Origin: Duganella qianjiadongensis
GTDB lineage: Bacteria > Pseudomonadota > Gammaproteobacteria > Burkholderiales > Burkholderiaceae_D
Assembly: GCF_009857915.1 (NCBI RefSeq)
Contig: NZ_WWCM01000007.1
Coordinates: forward strand, 62,001 to 126,000
Direction of reading: 5' to 3'
DNA: 64,000 bases
Below the pieces are notes generated by a model that searched no databases, was not told where the DNA came from, and worked only from the letters and a program-made list of their open reading frames with translations. A program made the position numbers and the translations under genes. How positions within the stretch are numbered: the first letter of the stretch is position 1; each line of letters begins with the position of its first letter. Of the stretch, positions 27,298 through 38,203 are shown piece by piece.

Positions 27298-27684
27298 ATG
27301 GATCTGATTCAACAACTCGAGCAAGAAGAAATCGCTCGTCTGGGCAAAAACATTCCTGAATTTGCACCTGGCGATACCGTGATCGTTAACGTCAACGTCG
27401 TCGAAGGCACCCGTAAGCGTGCTCAGGCGTACGAAGGCGTGGTGATCTCCCGTCGTAACCGTGGCCTGAACTCGAACTTCATCGTTCGTAAAATCTCGTC
27501 CGGCGAAGGCGTTGAGCGTACCTTCCAGCTGTACTCCCCGCTGATCGCTTCGATCGAAGTGAAACGCCGCGGTGACGTACGTCGCGCTAAACTGTACTAC
27601 CTGCGTGATCGTTCCGGTAAATCGGCACGTATCAAAGAAAAGCTGCCTAACCGTCGCCCAGCGGCGAAAACCGACGCAGCGTAA
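27298..27684 (+). CDS. rplS: 50S ribosomal protein L19
   Basis: 128 residues, [12 protein letters not shown] followed by [29 protein letters not shown] and [25 protein letters not shown], all diagnostic of L19. It lies about 105 bases after trmD and is followed by a strong terminator. Confidence 0.98.
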   Translation: MDLIQQLEQEEIARLGKNIPEFAPGDTVIVNVNVVEGTRKRAQAYEGVVISRRNRGLNSNFIVRKISSGEGVERTFQLYSPLIASIEVKRRGDVRRAKLYYLRDRSGKSARIKEKLPNRRPAAKTDAA

Positions 27685-27741
27685 TTGTCACGACAATTGC
27701 CGCGTTAGTTTAGGAAGCATGAGGCTGCAGGCCTCGGGAAA

Positions 27742-27764
27742 GGGCGCCGCTGGCGCCCTTTTTT
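27742..27764 (+). terminator. Terminator of the rpsP-rplS operon
   Basis: GGGCGCC-GCT-GGCGCCC followed by six T, 58 bases after the rplS stop. Confidence 0.9.
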
Positions 27765-27794
27765 CTTCTGAATTCATCACTGGAGGAGAGCGCA

Positions 27795-28460
27795 TTGGCA
27801 CGCCCCCCGTTTGATCCCCGCGCACTACCCGTCGATGCCGTCGCCGGCGAAGCTGCCGTCGCGCTGGAACGCCTGACGCCGCAGTGGTTGCGCCAGCGCT
27901 TTGCCGAGCAGCCCGCATGGCAAGCCGAAAGTGCCGACGAATCCGCCATGCTGGCAGGTCAGCGTACGCCCACGCCGGCTTCCGTGCTGATCCCGCTGGT
28001 CGCGCGCGAGGCTGGTTTGCAGCTGCTGCTGACGCGCCGTACCGAGCACCTGAGCGCCCACGCCGGCCAGATCAGTTTTCCCGGCGGCCGCGCCGAGGAA
28101 TACGACGCCAGCGCCGTCGATACCGCACTGCGCGAAGCGCAAGAAGAAATCGGTCTGGCGCGCGCCCATGTCGATGTGCTGGGCACATTGCCGCACTACC
28201 TGACCGGCACCGGCTTCTGCGTCACGCCCGTCGTAGCGCTGCTGCAGCCGCCGTTCGAACTGCAGGCCGATCCCGGCGAAGTGGCGGAAGTGTTCGAAGT
28301 ACCTTTGCATTTTCTGATGGACGGGCAGAATCACCAGCGCCTGTCGGTCGAGCTGCCGGCAGGGCGGCGCAGCTTCTACGCCATGCCTTACGGCGACTAT
28401 TTCATCTGGGGCGCCACGGCCGGCATGCTGCGCAATCTGTTCCATTTCTTGCGTGCCTAG
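27795..28460 (+). CDS. Nudix hydrolase, CoA pyrophosphatase type
   Basis: 221 residues. The CoA-type signature LSAHAGQISFPGGR precedes the Nudix box (GGRAEEYDASAVDTALREAQEEIGL in two halves: GGRAEEYDAS and ALREAQEEIGL). Such enzymes cleave CoA or its derivatives to 3',5'-ADP and phosphopantetheine. The TTG at 27795 is chosen because a perfect GGAGGAG sits 7 bases upstream. It lies between the rplS terminator and the CobD-like gene. Confidence 0.88.
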   Translation: MARPPFDPRALPVDAVAGEAAVALERLTPQWLRQRFAEQPAWQAESADESAMLAGQRTPTPASVLIPLVAREAGLQLLLTRRTEHLSAHAGQISFPGGRAEEYDASAVDTALREAQEEIGLARAHVDVLGTLPHYLTGTGFCVTPVVALLQPPFELQADPGEVAEVFEVPLHFLMDGQNHQRLSVELPAGRRSFYAMPYGDYFIWGATAGMLRNLFHFLRA

Positions 28461-28515
28461 GCTCGGTGCGCTATCGTAGCGGGCATTGCAGCTTAGCCCT
28501 ATCCAAGGACGTTAG

Positions 28516-29484
28516 ATGACATTTCTTTCTATTTTATGCGCGCTGCTGATCGAGCAGATGAAGCCGCTGCGGGCCGATAATCCGATTTACGCGGAAATCA
28601 AGGCGCTGGCGCTGCGCATGGAGACCTGGTTTAATGCCGGTCATTCGAGCCACGGCCGCATAGGCTGGTTCCTGATGATGGCGCTGCTGATGGTGCCGAC
28701 TGCGCTGATCTACGGCATTCTCAAACATTACAATCTGTTCCTCGCCGCCTTCGCCTGGAACGTGCTGATCGTTTACCTGACGCTGGGCTTCCGTCACTAC
28801 AGCCACTATTTCACCTCGATCCAGCTGGCCCTCAACGCGGGTGACGAGGCGGCTGCCCGCAAGCTGCTCGCTGAGTGGACCAAACAGGATACGGTGGGCA
28901 TGGAAAGCTCGGAAATTGCCCGTCTGGCGGTGGAAAAATCGCTGATTACCACGCACCGCAATGTGTTCGGCGTGTTCTTCTGGTTCCTCATGCCGCTCGG
29001 TCCTGCCTGCGCCGTGATGTACCGTGTGGCCGAGCATCTGGCCCGTGCATGGAATGAGCCCGAGCATATGCGCAACGAAGCCTTCGGCCAGTTCGCGGCC
29101 CGCGCGTTCTACTGGATAGACTGGATACCGGTACGCCTGACGGCCGTGGCGTTTGCCGTGGTCGGCAATTTCGAAGACGCCATCTACGCCTGGCGTAACT
29201 TTGCCCACCGCTGGACCGATGAAGCCATCGGCATCATTCTGGCTGCGGGCGGCGGCGCCATGGGCGTGCGGCTGGGCACGCCGGCGGAAAATGCCGCCAA
29301 AGTGCTGCCGGTCGATGCCGCTACCGTCGATACCAGCGACGAAGAGCCGGACGTGCTGCCGGGCGAGGAGCCGAACGTGCGCGCCCTGCAAAGCACCGTG
29401 GGTCTGGTGTGGCGCGCCTTGCTGTTGTGGATGATGTTGTTATTGCTGCTGTCCGGCGCTGTGTGGCTGGGGGCGGCGCCCTAA
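28516..29484 (+). CDS. CobD/CbiB-family membrane protein
   Basis: 322 residues with 4-5 membrane helices. It starts MTFLSILCALLIEQMKPLR, like the AmpE/CobD-type proteins of beta-proteobacteria, and has GDEAAARKLLAEWTKQDT plus FYWIDWIPVRLTAVAFAVVGNFEDA, the CbiB-type segment. True CbiB attaches aminopropanol to cobyrinate, but no other cobalamin gene is nearby. A cobalamin role is therefore not supported by context. Confidence 0.8.
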   Translation: MTFLSILCALLIEQMKPLRADNPIYAEIKALALRMETWFNAGHSSHGRIGWFLMMALLMVPTALIYGILKHYNLFLAAFAWNVLIVYLTLGFRHYSHYFTSIQLALNAGDEAAARKLLAEWTKQDTVGMESSEIARLAVEKSLITTHRNVFGVFFWFLMPLGPACAVMYRVAEHLARAWNEPEHMRNEAFGQFAARAFYWIDWIPVRLTAVAFAVVGNFEDAIYAWRNFAHRWTDEAIGIILAAGGGAMGVRLGTPAENAAKVLPVDAATVDTSDEEPDVLPGEEPNVRALQSTVGLVWRALLLWMMLLLLLSGAVWLGAAP

Positions 29485-29577
29485 AAGGGTACAATAGGCG
29501 CATTGCGATGGTGCGGAATGATAATATTTCTGCACCAAAATGCTTGGTCGTGAAAATTAGCGACGTTATTTCAAGGA

Positions 29578-29616
29578 CTTACGTATTTAGGTCTTCTATA
29601 AGATATAATACGTAAG
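29578..29616. promoter_or_regulatory. Perfect 10-bp inverted repeat around a -10 element
   Basis: CTTACGTATT (29578-29587) and AATACGTAAG (29607-29616) are exact complements with a 19-base spacer. TATAAT at 29604-29609 overlaps the right arm. A further GTAAG-ATT-CTTAC palindrome follows at 29612-29624. This is a probable operator for the DUF3579 gene. Confidence 0.6.
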
Positions 29617-29708
29617 ATTCTTACAGAATGATATCCGCCCGGCAAATCCGTCGGGACCATTCACGCATTCTTGTTACCAACAAGTATCTACGCAGAAGCA
29701 GCCCGCCT

Positions 29709-30044
29709 ATGGCCGAGTCAGCCCACAATCCGTTAGAACAGCAGGATTCGTTCTTTATCATCGGCCGTACCAGCAATGGCCGCCAGTTCCGTCCCAGCGA
29801 CTGGGCCGAGCGTCTGTGCGGCGTTATGGCCTGCTTCAAGCCGGAAGGCTTCGGCGGCGGGCGCGACTCCCACTTGCAGTTCTCGCCCTATGTGCGCCCC
29901 GTGGTGCTCGACGGCGTGAAGTCGGTGGTGGTTAACGGCAAGCTGCGCGATCTCGAGCCCATGGCTTACCACTTCGTGATCTCCTTCGCCAAGGACAACG
30001 ACCTGCAGATGGTCGATGCCTGCATCCTGCCCGATAAAACCTGA
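29709..30044 (+). CDS. DUF3579 domain protein
   Basis: 111 residues. The core DSFFIIGRTSNGRQFRPSDW, LQFSPYVRPVVLDGVKSVVV, and YHFVISFAKDNDLQMVD match the DUF3579 family (PF12112), known almost only from Burkholderiales and relatives and without assigned function. The ATG at 29709 gives the family-like start; an upstream ATG at 29628 would add 27 basic residues. No operon partner. An inverted-repeat operator lies about 90 bases upstream. Confidence 0.8.
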   Translation: MAESAHNPLEQQDSFFIIGRTSNGRQFRPSDWAERLCGVMACFKPEGFGGGRDSHLQFSPYVRPVVLDGVKSVVVNGKLRDLEPMAYHFVISFAKDNDLQMVDACILPDKT

Positions 30045-30198
30045 GTCTGGCGGCGGTTTCGCCGTCTGCCCGTCCGTGCCGGTTTGCCTGCTATCCGGTG
30101 GCTGCTCCTGAGCGCTCCATTAAATTTTACTTAATCGCCTAGCCGCGCCTGCGCTGCAAGGCGTATGCTGCACGTTCCGAGAATTTGCGAGAGCCTCC

Positions 30199-32922
<2,724 letters not shown>

Positions 32923-32952
32923 TGAGGCGGGTGCAGGCATGGCAGCACACTA

Positions 32953-33000
32953 TTGCCCGGTCTTGATGCCCGCGCCAGTGCGCGGGTACAAGCCGGGCAA
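32953..33000. repeat. 48-bp near-perfect inverted repeat
   Basis: Outer arms TTGCCCGG/CCGGGCAA, then CTTG/CAAG and GCCCGCGC/GCGCGGGT pair in turn with single-base bulges. There is no T-tract on either side, so it is either a Rho-assisted terminator between convergent genes or a REP-like palindrome. Confidence 0.7.
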
Positions 33001-33045
33001 CGCTATGTCAGCTCAGCTTTAAACGCGGTGTTCGGACAAAGGGAA

Positions 33046-33627
33046 CTACACCAACACAAATTCAGTGGGGGCTGCGGCTGCCGGCCCCGCCTGTACAGCC
33101 GCACCCGCATCAGGCGTAGACTGATCGAGCAAATCTGCCAGTTTCCCCAGACCGTAGAAGACGGATGCTCCCGCATAGTAACCGCCCTTGATACAGTCAT
33201 TAAGGGTATCGAGGCTCTTTTCTATTTCAGCGCCACCGGCTTTGCGCAGGACGCCGGCTGCGGTGCCGACAGCAAGACCGGCGGTGACTCCGGCCACGAC
33301 GGCGGCAACACCGACGGTCCATTTCATCACCGTGACCAAGTTTCGCGCCTGCTTCCGTGTGCTTGTCATCGAAGATTGCGTGGCAGATGGCGCGGCCTCC
33401 TGAGGTGCTGGTGCTTGCTGGACATCGAGTTTTTGCTTCTCGGCAGGTGGCATTGCCGAGGCGTCATCCTGTTTGGGCACGCCGGCAGCAAACGGCGAAG
33501 CGGCCGGTTCGCTTTGCGTAATGCTGCCTTCGTCGCCAGGCACTGCTGCTGTATTGCCAAATTTGGGCAGGGCACGCGTTGCGACCTCCCAAAGGTTCTT
33601 ACAATTCCCAATAGGATTAATGAACAT
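33046..33627 (-). CDS. Probable type III secreted effector/translocated membrane protein
   Basis: 193 residues. There is no classical signal peptide. The N-terminal 90 residues are Pro/Ala/Ser/Gln-rich and disordered. A basic stretch (TRKQARNLVTVMK) leads into a Gly/Ala-rich hydrophobic helix (TVGVAAVVAGVTAGLAVG) at about 105-128, and a Tyr/Gly-rich segment follows. The gene sits 34 bases downstream of a CesT-like chaperone gene on the same strand, with SD GGAG 7 bases before the ATG. Chaperone-then-cargo order, lower GC than neighbours and a disordered N-terminus suggest a type III substrate. The function itself is not recognisable, and a non-secreted membrane protein remains possible. Confidence 0.5.
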   Translation of the reverse strand: MFINPIGNCKNLWEVATRALPKFGNTAAVPGDEGSITQSEPAASPFAAGVPKQDDASAMPPAEKQKLDVQQAPAPQEAAPSATQSSMTSTRKQARNLVTVMKWTVGVAAVVAGVTAGLAVGTAAGVLRKAGGAEIEKSLDTLNDCIKGGYYAGASVFYGLGKLADLLDQSTPDAGAAVQAGPAAAAPTEFVLV

Positions 33628-33661
33628 ACTGACACTCCATGGTGTACGCTAATGAGCGTGG

Positions 33662-34105
33662 TTAGATAAATTCCATCGGTAGCCCGCCGGGGCTACTCTT
33701 TTCAATGACTGCAAGTGTGTTCGACCACATTTTTTTTGTGTTGCGAGCAGCGTCTTGCAGCGCTTCCGCCAGTTGTTGGCCTGTCGTTTCCGCCGCTAAG
33801 AGGACGGAATAGCTACACACGGCAGTGGAGTTGGTGGGATGGCAACTCCACACGCATGCGCCGCCTATGCCGCAAATGTAGTTACTCATCATCAACGCCT
33901 CGAATACCCGGCTTTTGCTGGCAGGCGGGATGGTATCGACGTCGAAGCGTATGCTCAGGCGGCCCGACTCCTCGCCGTCAAAGGCGATGGCAGTGTGCAT
34001 GCCTTCGATTACCAGCAGTCCGTTTTCCAGCAGATCTTGCGGACGGGGTAAGCCATTCGTCAGACAAAAGTCGAAAATCAGTTCCTGCCACTGGGTATCA
34101 GTCAT
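33662..34105 (-). CDS. CesT/Tir-like type III secretion chaperone
   Basis: 147 residues from the ATG at 34105 (MTDTQWQELIFDFC). The pattern fits the CesT fold: helix, GLPRPQDLLENGLLVIEGMHTAIAFD strands, LSIRFDVDTIPP, a helix with ALMMSNYICGIGGACVW (the conserved N after the dimer helix), strands with VLLAAETTGQQLAEALQD, and a terminal helix KKMWSNTLAVI. Class I chaperones keep effectors partly unfolded for secretion. No secretion apparatus genes are in the window. A longer start at 34147 would add 14 residues. Confidence 0.65.
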   Translation of the reverse strand: MTDTQWQELIFDFCLTNGLPRPQDLLENGLLVIEGMHTAIAFDGEESGRLSIRFDVDTIPPASKSRVFEALMMSNYICGIGGACVWSCHPTNSTAVCSYSVLLAAETTGQQLAEALQDAARNTKKMWSNTLAVIEKSSPGGLPMEFI

Positions 34106-34350
34106 TGCGAGCCTTTTATTTACATGATGTTCACTACTCCGAACCATAGAGCTGGCATGAATGAGCGCGGCAGAGAGTACAGGCTTATAAGTGGGCGGAA
34201 ATAGAAAATAGTTCCTGCATTGCCTTCAATTGATGCAGTAGGAAGGTTAGACCGCAATATCGTTACCTGGCCAGCCTTGCGCGCGTAGCGTCAGCCAGCA
34301 TCGGTGTCCGGCATAGTTCTGAACAATCAAGGCGTAGCGAGACCCAGTGC

Positions 34351-35091
34351 TCAGGCGGCGTTGAGCTCGGCGACGAAATCGTACAGGTCACCACGGAAGT
34401 AGGAGCGGCAGAATTCGATGGCGCGGCCATCGCGCAGGAAGCCTAGCCGTTCCACCGCCAGTCCGGCTTCGCCAGCTTTGGTTTGCAGCAGGCTGGCCTG
34501 CTCGCCTGTCAGCAGCAGGGCGCTCAGGCGCTGCAGCGCGCGTACGGGGCGGTTGCCGGCCTGTTCCAGCGCGGCGTACAGCGAGTCCTGCACGGCGTCC
34601 AGCGCCGGCAGGCTGCTGCCCACCAGCGTGGCATATTCGAGGCAGACCGGCACGTCGTCGGCATAGCGGATGCGGTGAAAGCGGTACACCAGCGTGCCGG
34701 GACTGAGCCGCAGCCGCAGTGCTTCTTCCGGTGCGACGATGCCTTCGCTGCGCTTGAGCCACACGCTGTGCGGCTGGCGCCCCCGTGCCCGCATATCCTC
34801 CGAGAATGAGCTGAGTTTGGCGAAGTTCTTTTCTATCCGCGTGTTGACGAAGTTGCCCGAACCGGGGCGGCGTACCAGCAGGCCTTCATCTACCAGTCCA
34901 TCAATGGCTTTGCGCACCGTGATGCGCGACAGCCCCAGTTCGCTGGCCAGCTGGCGCTCGGCCGGCAGGGCGCCATCCTTACCAAACAGTTTGCTGTCTA
35001 TGGCGCTGCGCAAGGCGCGCTGCAACTGCAGATACAGGGGTTGACTGTTGTTTTCGCCCAACTTCTGCATGATCTGTGCTAGCGCATTCAT
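34351..35091 (-). CDS. GntR/HutC-family regulator (NagR-like), first copy
   Basis: 246 residues. The winged HTH is at about 17-85 (YLQLQRALRSAIDS, LPAERQLASELGLSRITVRKAIDGLVDEGLL, GSGNFV), followed by a UTRA ligand domain (FSEDMRARGRQP to FRGDLYDFVAEL). HutC/UTRA regulators of amino-sugar genes sense GlcNAc-6P or GlcN-6P. It is divergent from the TonB receptor and paralogous to the GntR protein at 52097-52831. GGAG lies before the ATG. Confidence 0.88.
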   Translation of the reverse strand: MNALAQIMQKLGENNSQPLYLQLQRALRSAIDSKLFGKDGALPAERQLASELGLSRITVRKAIDGLVDEGLLVRRPGSGNFVNTRIEKNFAKLSSFSEDMRARGRQPHSVWLKRSEGIVAPEEALRLRLSPGTLVYRFHRIRYADDVPVCLEYATLVGSSLPALDAVQDSLYAALEQAGNRPVRALQRLSALLLTGEQASLLQTKAGEAGLAVERLGFLRDGRAIEFCRSYFRGDLYDFVAELNAA

Positions 35092-35425
35092 ACCCAGTGG
35101 TCTCCGTTTGGTTTGTTGGAAAATAATACCAAAAAAGACCAGTTTTGCGGTATTGCACTGGTCTTATCCCGTTATACCAGTATTACGCCCTTCCCCTGTG
35201 TGAGAAAGCAACAAAGTGGTATGTATTGTTCCCGCAACATGAAGAAAAATATCGAAAACTGGTAGTGTTCTGGTATTGGTCTGGAGTATATTGGCGTTAA
35301 ATTGGTTTTGTAAGTGGTTGCAAAGAAGGGATCTGCAGGAAGTTGCGGCGGCAACCAACTGCTTTTTGAGATCTACGTTAAACCTGGACTGGCTAAAAAG
35401 AAGCCACCAATCAAAGGGGGAGTAT
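35092..35425. promoter_or_regulatory. Divergent GntR/TonB-receptor control region with clustered TGGT half-sites
   Basis: 334 bases without a gene. An inverted repeat AAGACCAGT (35135-35143)/ACTGGTCTT (35157-35165) has a 13-base spacer. A reversed half-site ATACCAGT is at 35174-35181. Direct half-sites ACTGGTAG at 35258, TCTGGTAT at 35269 and TCTGGAGT at 35280 repeat every 11 bases. These resemble halves of the DasR/NagR operator (core TGGTCTAGACCA). A TATATT at 35287 could be a -10. Confidence 0.65.
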
Positions 35426-38095
35426 ATGAAAGGTAATTTCACCGCAGAACAGCGCATGAAGCCGATCGCAGCAGCCGTGGCCATGCTGGCCATGAGTGTC
35501 GCCATGTCGGCCCAAGCTCAGCAAGCTAAAGAAGAAACCAGCACCGTTATCGTGACCGGTATCCGCGCTTCGCTGCAGCAGTCGCTGAACCAGAAGAAAA
35601 ATGCGGACTCGCTGGTGGAAGTCATCACCGCGGAAGACATCGGCAAAATGCCGGATAAGAACGTCGCGGACTCGCTGTCCCGCGTGGCCGGCGTCACCAC
35701 CACCAGCGCCGGTTCGGCGGAAGGTTCGTTCGGCGAGAACGAGCACGTACAGCTGCGCGGCCTGTCCTCGCAATTCACCCTGACCACGCTGAACGGCCAC
35801 ACCGTGTCGAGCGGCGACTGGTACGGTCCTAACATCGCGGCCGGCGGCCGTAGCGTTTCCTACACCCTGCTGCCATCGGATCTGGTGGGCCGCATCGTGG
35901 TGCACAAATCGTCGCAAGCTGACCTGATCGAAGGTGGCGCTGCCGGTACCGTCGATATCCAGACCCGCAAACCGCTGGAATTCAAGGACCGCCTGACTAC
36001 TTCGGCCTCGGTGGAAGCTGCCTACTCGACCGCTGCCAAATCGACCGATCCAGCCATCACCGCGCTGGCTAACTGGAAAAACGAAGACAACACCTTCGGT
36101 ATTCTGGCCCAGGTATTCTCGCAATCGCGCAAACTGCAGCGCGCCGGTTCGGAAGGCGTGTGGTGGGATAAGGCTGGTGCCAACTATCCGGACCCTGCGA
36201 TTGCCGGTAAAAACGTTTCGCTGCTGAGCGGTGCTGTGCTGTTCGAGCAAGAGCGCAAGCGTAACGGTGGCTATCTGGAAGCCCAGTGGAAACCACAAAG
36301 CAATGTCACGCTGGATCTGTCGGGCTTCCTGTCGACTGTCGACGCGAAGAATTACAACACCAACTTCATGGCTGACACCATCAATGCCTTCAACGGTCCG
36401 GGCTGGAATGGCGTAGCAGTGAAGCCGACCGGCGCTTACACGGTTTCGGGCAATACCCTGACCTCGGTATTCTTTGACAAGAACGCCTTCGGCGCGAATT
36501 CGAACGGCGCATGGTCGGTGGTGGAAGACGTGGCGGCACGTCCTGACGCAAAAACCGATTCGAAATTCCTCAATTTCGACGCCAAGTGGAAAGTTAGCGA
36601 CGACCTGACCCTGACCAGCAAACTTGGTCACACCAGCGGCAGCGGCAAAACCAAAGACGTCGGTTTCGAAGTACTGAGCGGCTGGAACCAGGGCGCTGGC
36701 TATTCGCTGACCAATGACGGCATCTTCGTGCTGAACGTACCGGGCGGCGACAAGTTCATCCGCAACGGCGGCGGCATCGGCGGCTGGGGTAGCTACACCT
36801 CGTCCACCGACAAAGAGTCGTATGGCCAGATGGATGCTGATCTGAAGCTGGCTTCGGACTTTGTGCCATCGGTGAAATTCGGTGTACGTTTCGCCAAGCA
36901 CGAGCGCGATCTGCAGAAGATGGGCATGGTGCTGGGCAAAGGTGCCGATGACGAGAAACAGATCCCTGATAGCGCCATTGGCAATTACAGCTCGAACTGG
37001 TACGGCAACCTGCCGGTGAACCCGACCCCTGGCTTCAACCCGTTCAAGATCAGCAACGAGTACGTGGCATCGTGGGTAGCGCAATACGCTACCTTCAACA
37101 CCCACGCTACCCAGCAAGAGTTCAACATCAAGGAAGACACCAGCGCTGGCTACGTCATGGCTAACCTGCAGCCTTCCGAAACCGTAAGCGGTAATGTCGG
37201 TGTACGTCTGGTGCGCACCAAGATGGACATCCACGCATTCCTGCCAGGCGGTAAGCCGCAGTACGAGCAGACCTTCAACGACGTTCTGCCTAGCCTGAAC
37301 CTGCGTGCCGATGTGACCAAAGACCTGATCGCCCGCTTCGCTGTGAACCGCGGCATGTCGCGTCCTGATTTCGGCCAGCTGGCCGGTAACGATCTGCGCG
37401 ACCTGCAGCACAACGGCGTCGGCAGCAATCCATACCTGAGCCCTATCCGCAGCAACAACCTGGATCTGAGCGTGGAATGGTACTTTGCGCCTAAAGCCTT
37501 GCTGTCGGCCGGTATCTTCAGCAGCGACCTGAAAGGTGTGATCGCTTATGGCCACAGCATCCTGCCATACGCTGACGCATCGAAACAGGGCGTGATCGCC
37601 AACTACGACATCTCGGCTCCGGTCAACACCAACGGCAAGCTCAATGGCTTTAACGTAGCCTACGAGCAGAACGTCTGGGGCGGTATTGGCGTATCGGGTA
37701 ACTACACCTACTCCGATGGCAAACAGACCGACAAGCTCGATAGCGGCACCTGCAACGGTAAAGCCGGCGAAGACTGCAGCCTGTACGGCACCTCGAAGAA
37801 TTCCTACAACGTAGGCGCTTTCTACGAAGATGACCGCTTCAGCGCACGTATCGCTTACAGCCATCGTTCGGCTTACAAGCTGGGTAACCGCGGCGGTGCC
37901 GATTACTTCCAGAGCCCTAACGGTTCGCTGAACATCGCGCTGAACTACACCCTGAACAAGAACGTGATGTTCACCGTGGAAGCTCAGAACCTGAACGATC
38001 CGCTGATGACCGTGTACAAAACCGACACCACCCAGATCGCTGGCGTGTACAAAAACGGCAAGACCGTGTACGGTGGTCTGCGCGTCAAGTTCTAA
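35426..38095 (+). CDS. TonB-dependent outer-membrane receptor, probably for chitooligosaccharides
   Basis: 889 residues of the Xanthomonas/Caulobacter TonB-receptor subfamily. A signal peptide (about 1-32, ending SAQAQ) is followed by a TonB box (STVIVTGIRASLQQS), a plug with NADSLVEVITAEDIGKMPDKNVADSLSRVAGV spread over about 50-85, and a 22-strand barrel ending GGLRVKF with a terminal Phe. AAGGGGGAG lies before the ATG. Substrate assignment rests on the adjoining GH18-like, NagX and GlcNAc genes. A terminator separates it from the GH18-like gene. Confidence 0.88.
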   Translation: MKGNFTAEQRMKPIAAAVAMLAMSVAMSAQAQQAKEETSTVIVTGIRASLQQSLNQKKNADSLVEVITAEDIGKMPDKNVADSLSRVAGVTTTSAGSAEGSFGENEHVQLRGLSSQFTLTTLNGHTVSSGDWYGPNIAAGGRSVSYTLLPSDLVGRIVVHKSSQADLIEGGAAGTVDIQTRKPLEFKDRLTTSASVEAAYSTAAKSTDPAITALANWKNEDNTFGILAQVFSQSRKLQRAGSEGVWWDKAGANYPDPAIAGKNVSLLSGAVLFEQERKRNGGYLEAQWKPQSNVTLDLSGFLSTVDAKNYNTNFMADTINAFNGPGWNGVAVKPTGAYTVSGNTLTSVFFDKNAFGANSNGAWSVVEDVAARPDAKTDSKFLNFDAKWKVSDDLTLTSKLGHTSGSGKTKDVGFEVLSGWNQGAGYSLTNDGIFVLNVPGGDKFIRNGGGIGGWGSYTSSTDKESYGQMDADLKLASDFVPSVKFGVRFAKHERDLQKMGMVLGKGADDEKQIPDSAIGNYSSNWYGNLPVNPTPGFNPFKISNEYVASWVAQYATFNTHATQQEFNIKEDTSAGYVMANLQPSETVSGNVGVRLVRTKMDIHAFLPGGKPQYEQTFNDVLPSLNLRADVTKDLIARFAVNRGMSRPDFGQLAGNDLRDLQHNGVGSNPYLSPIRSNNLDLSVEWYFAPKALLSAGIFSSDLKGVIAYGHSILPYADASKQGVIANYDISAPVNTNGKLNGFNVAYEQNVWGGIGVSGNYTYSDGKQTDKLDSGTCNGKAGEDCSLYGTSKNSYNVGAFYEDDRFSARIAYSHRSAYKLGNRGGADYFQSPNGSLNIALNYTLNKNVMFTVEAQNLNDPLMTVYKTDTTQIAGVYKNGKTVYGGLRVKF

Positions 38096-38149
38096 TGGCA
38101 TGACTGATCCGGCCAGCCTAGTCTGACAAGGCTGGCCGCGATTAAGCGA

Positions 38150-38182
38150 GGCTGTCCGGCACTGGTGCCGGCAGCCTTTTTT
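38150..38182 (+). terminator. Terminator between TonB receptor and GH18-like gene
   Basis: GGCTG-CCGGCAC / GTGCCGG-AGCC hairpin (38150-38176, one mismatch on each side) is followed by six T. An additional GGCCAGCC/GGCTGGCC stem lies at 38111-38137. Read-through would feed the downstream enzyme genes. Confidence 0.8.
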
Positions 38183-38203
38183 CTTTGGACGACAGGATAA
38201 ACA

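Noticed and set aside
28516..29484. Cobalamin biosynthesis role for the CobD/CbiB-like protein
   Set aside because: No other cob/cbi gene is in the neighbourhood, and such isolated genes are common in beta-proteobacteria, so I kept only the family name.
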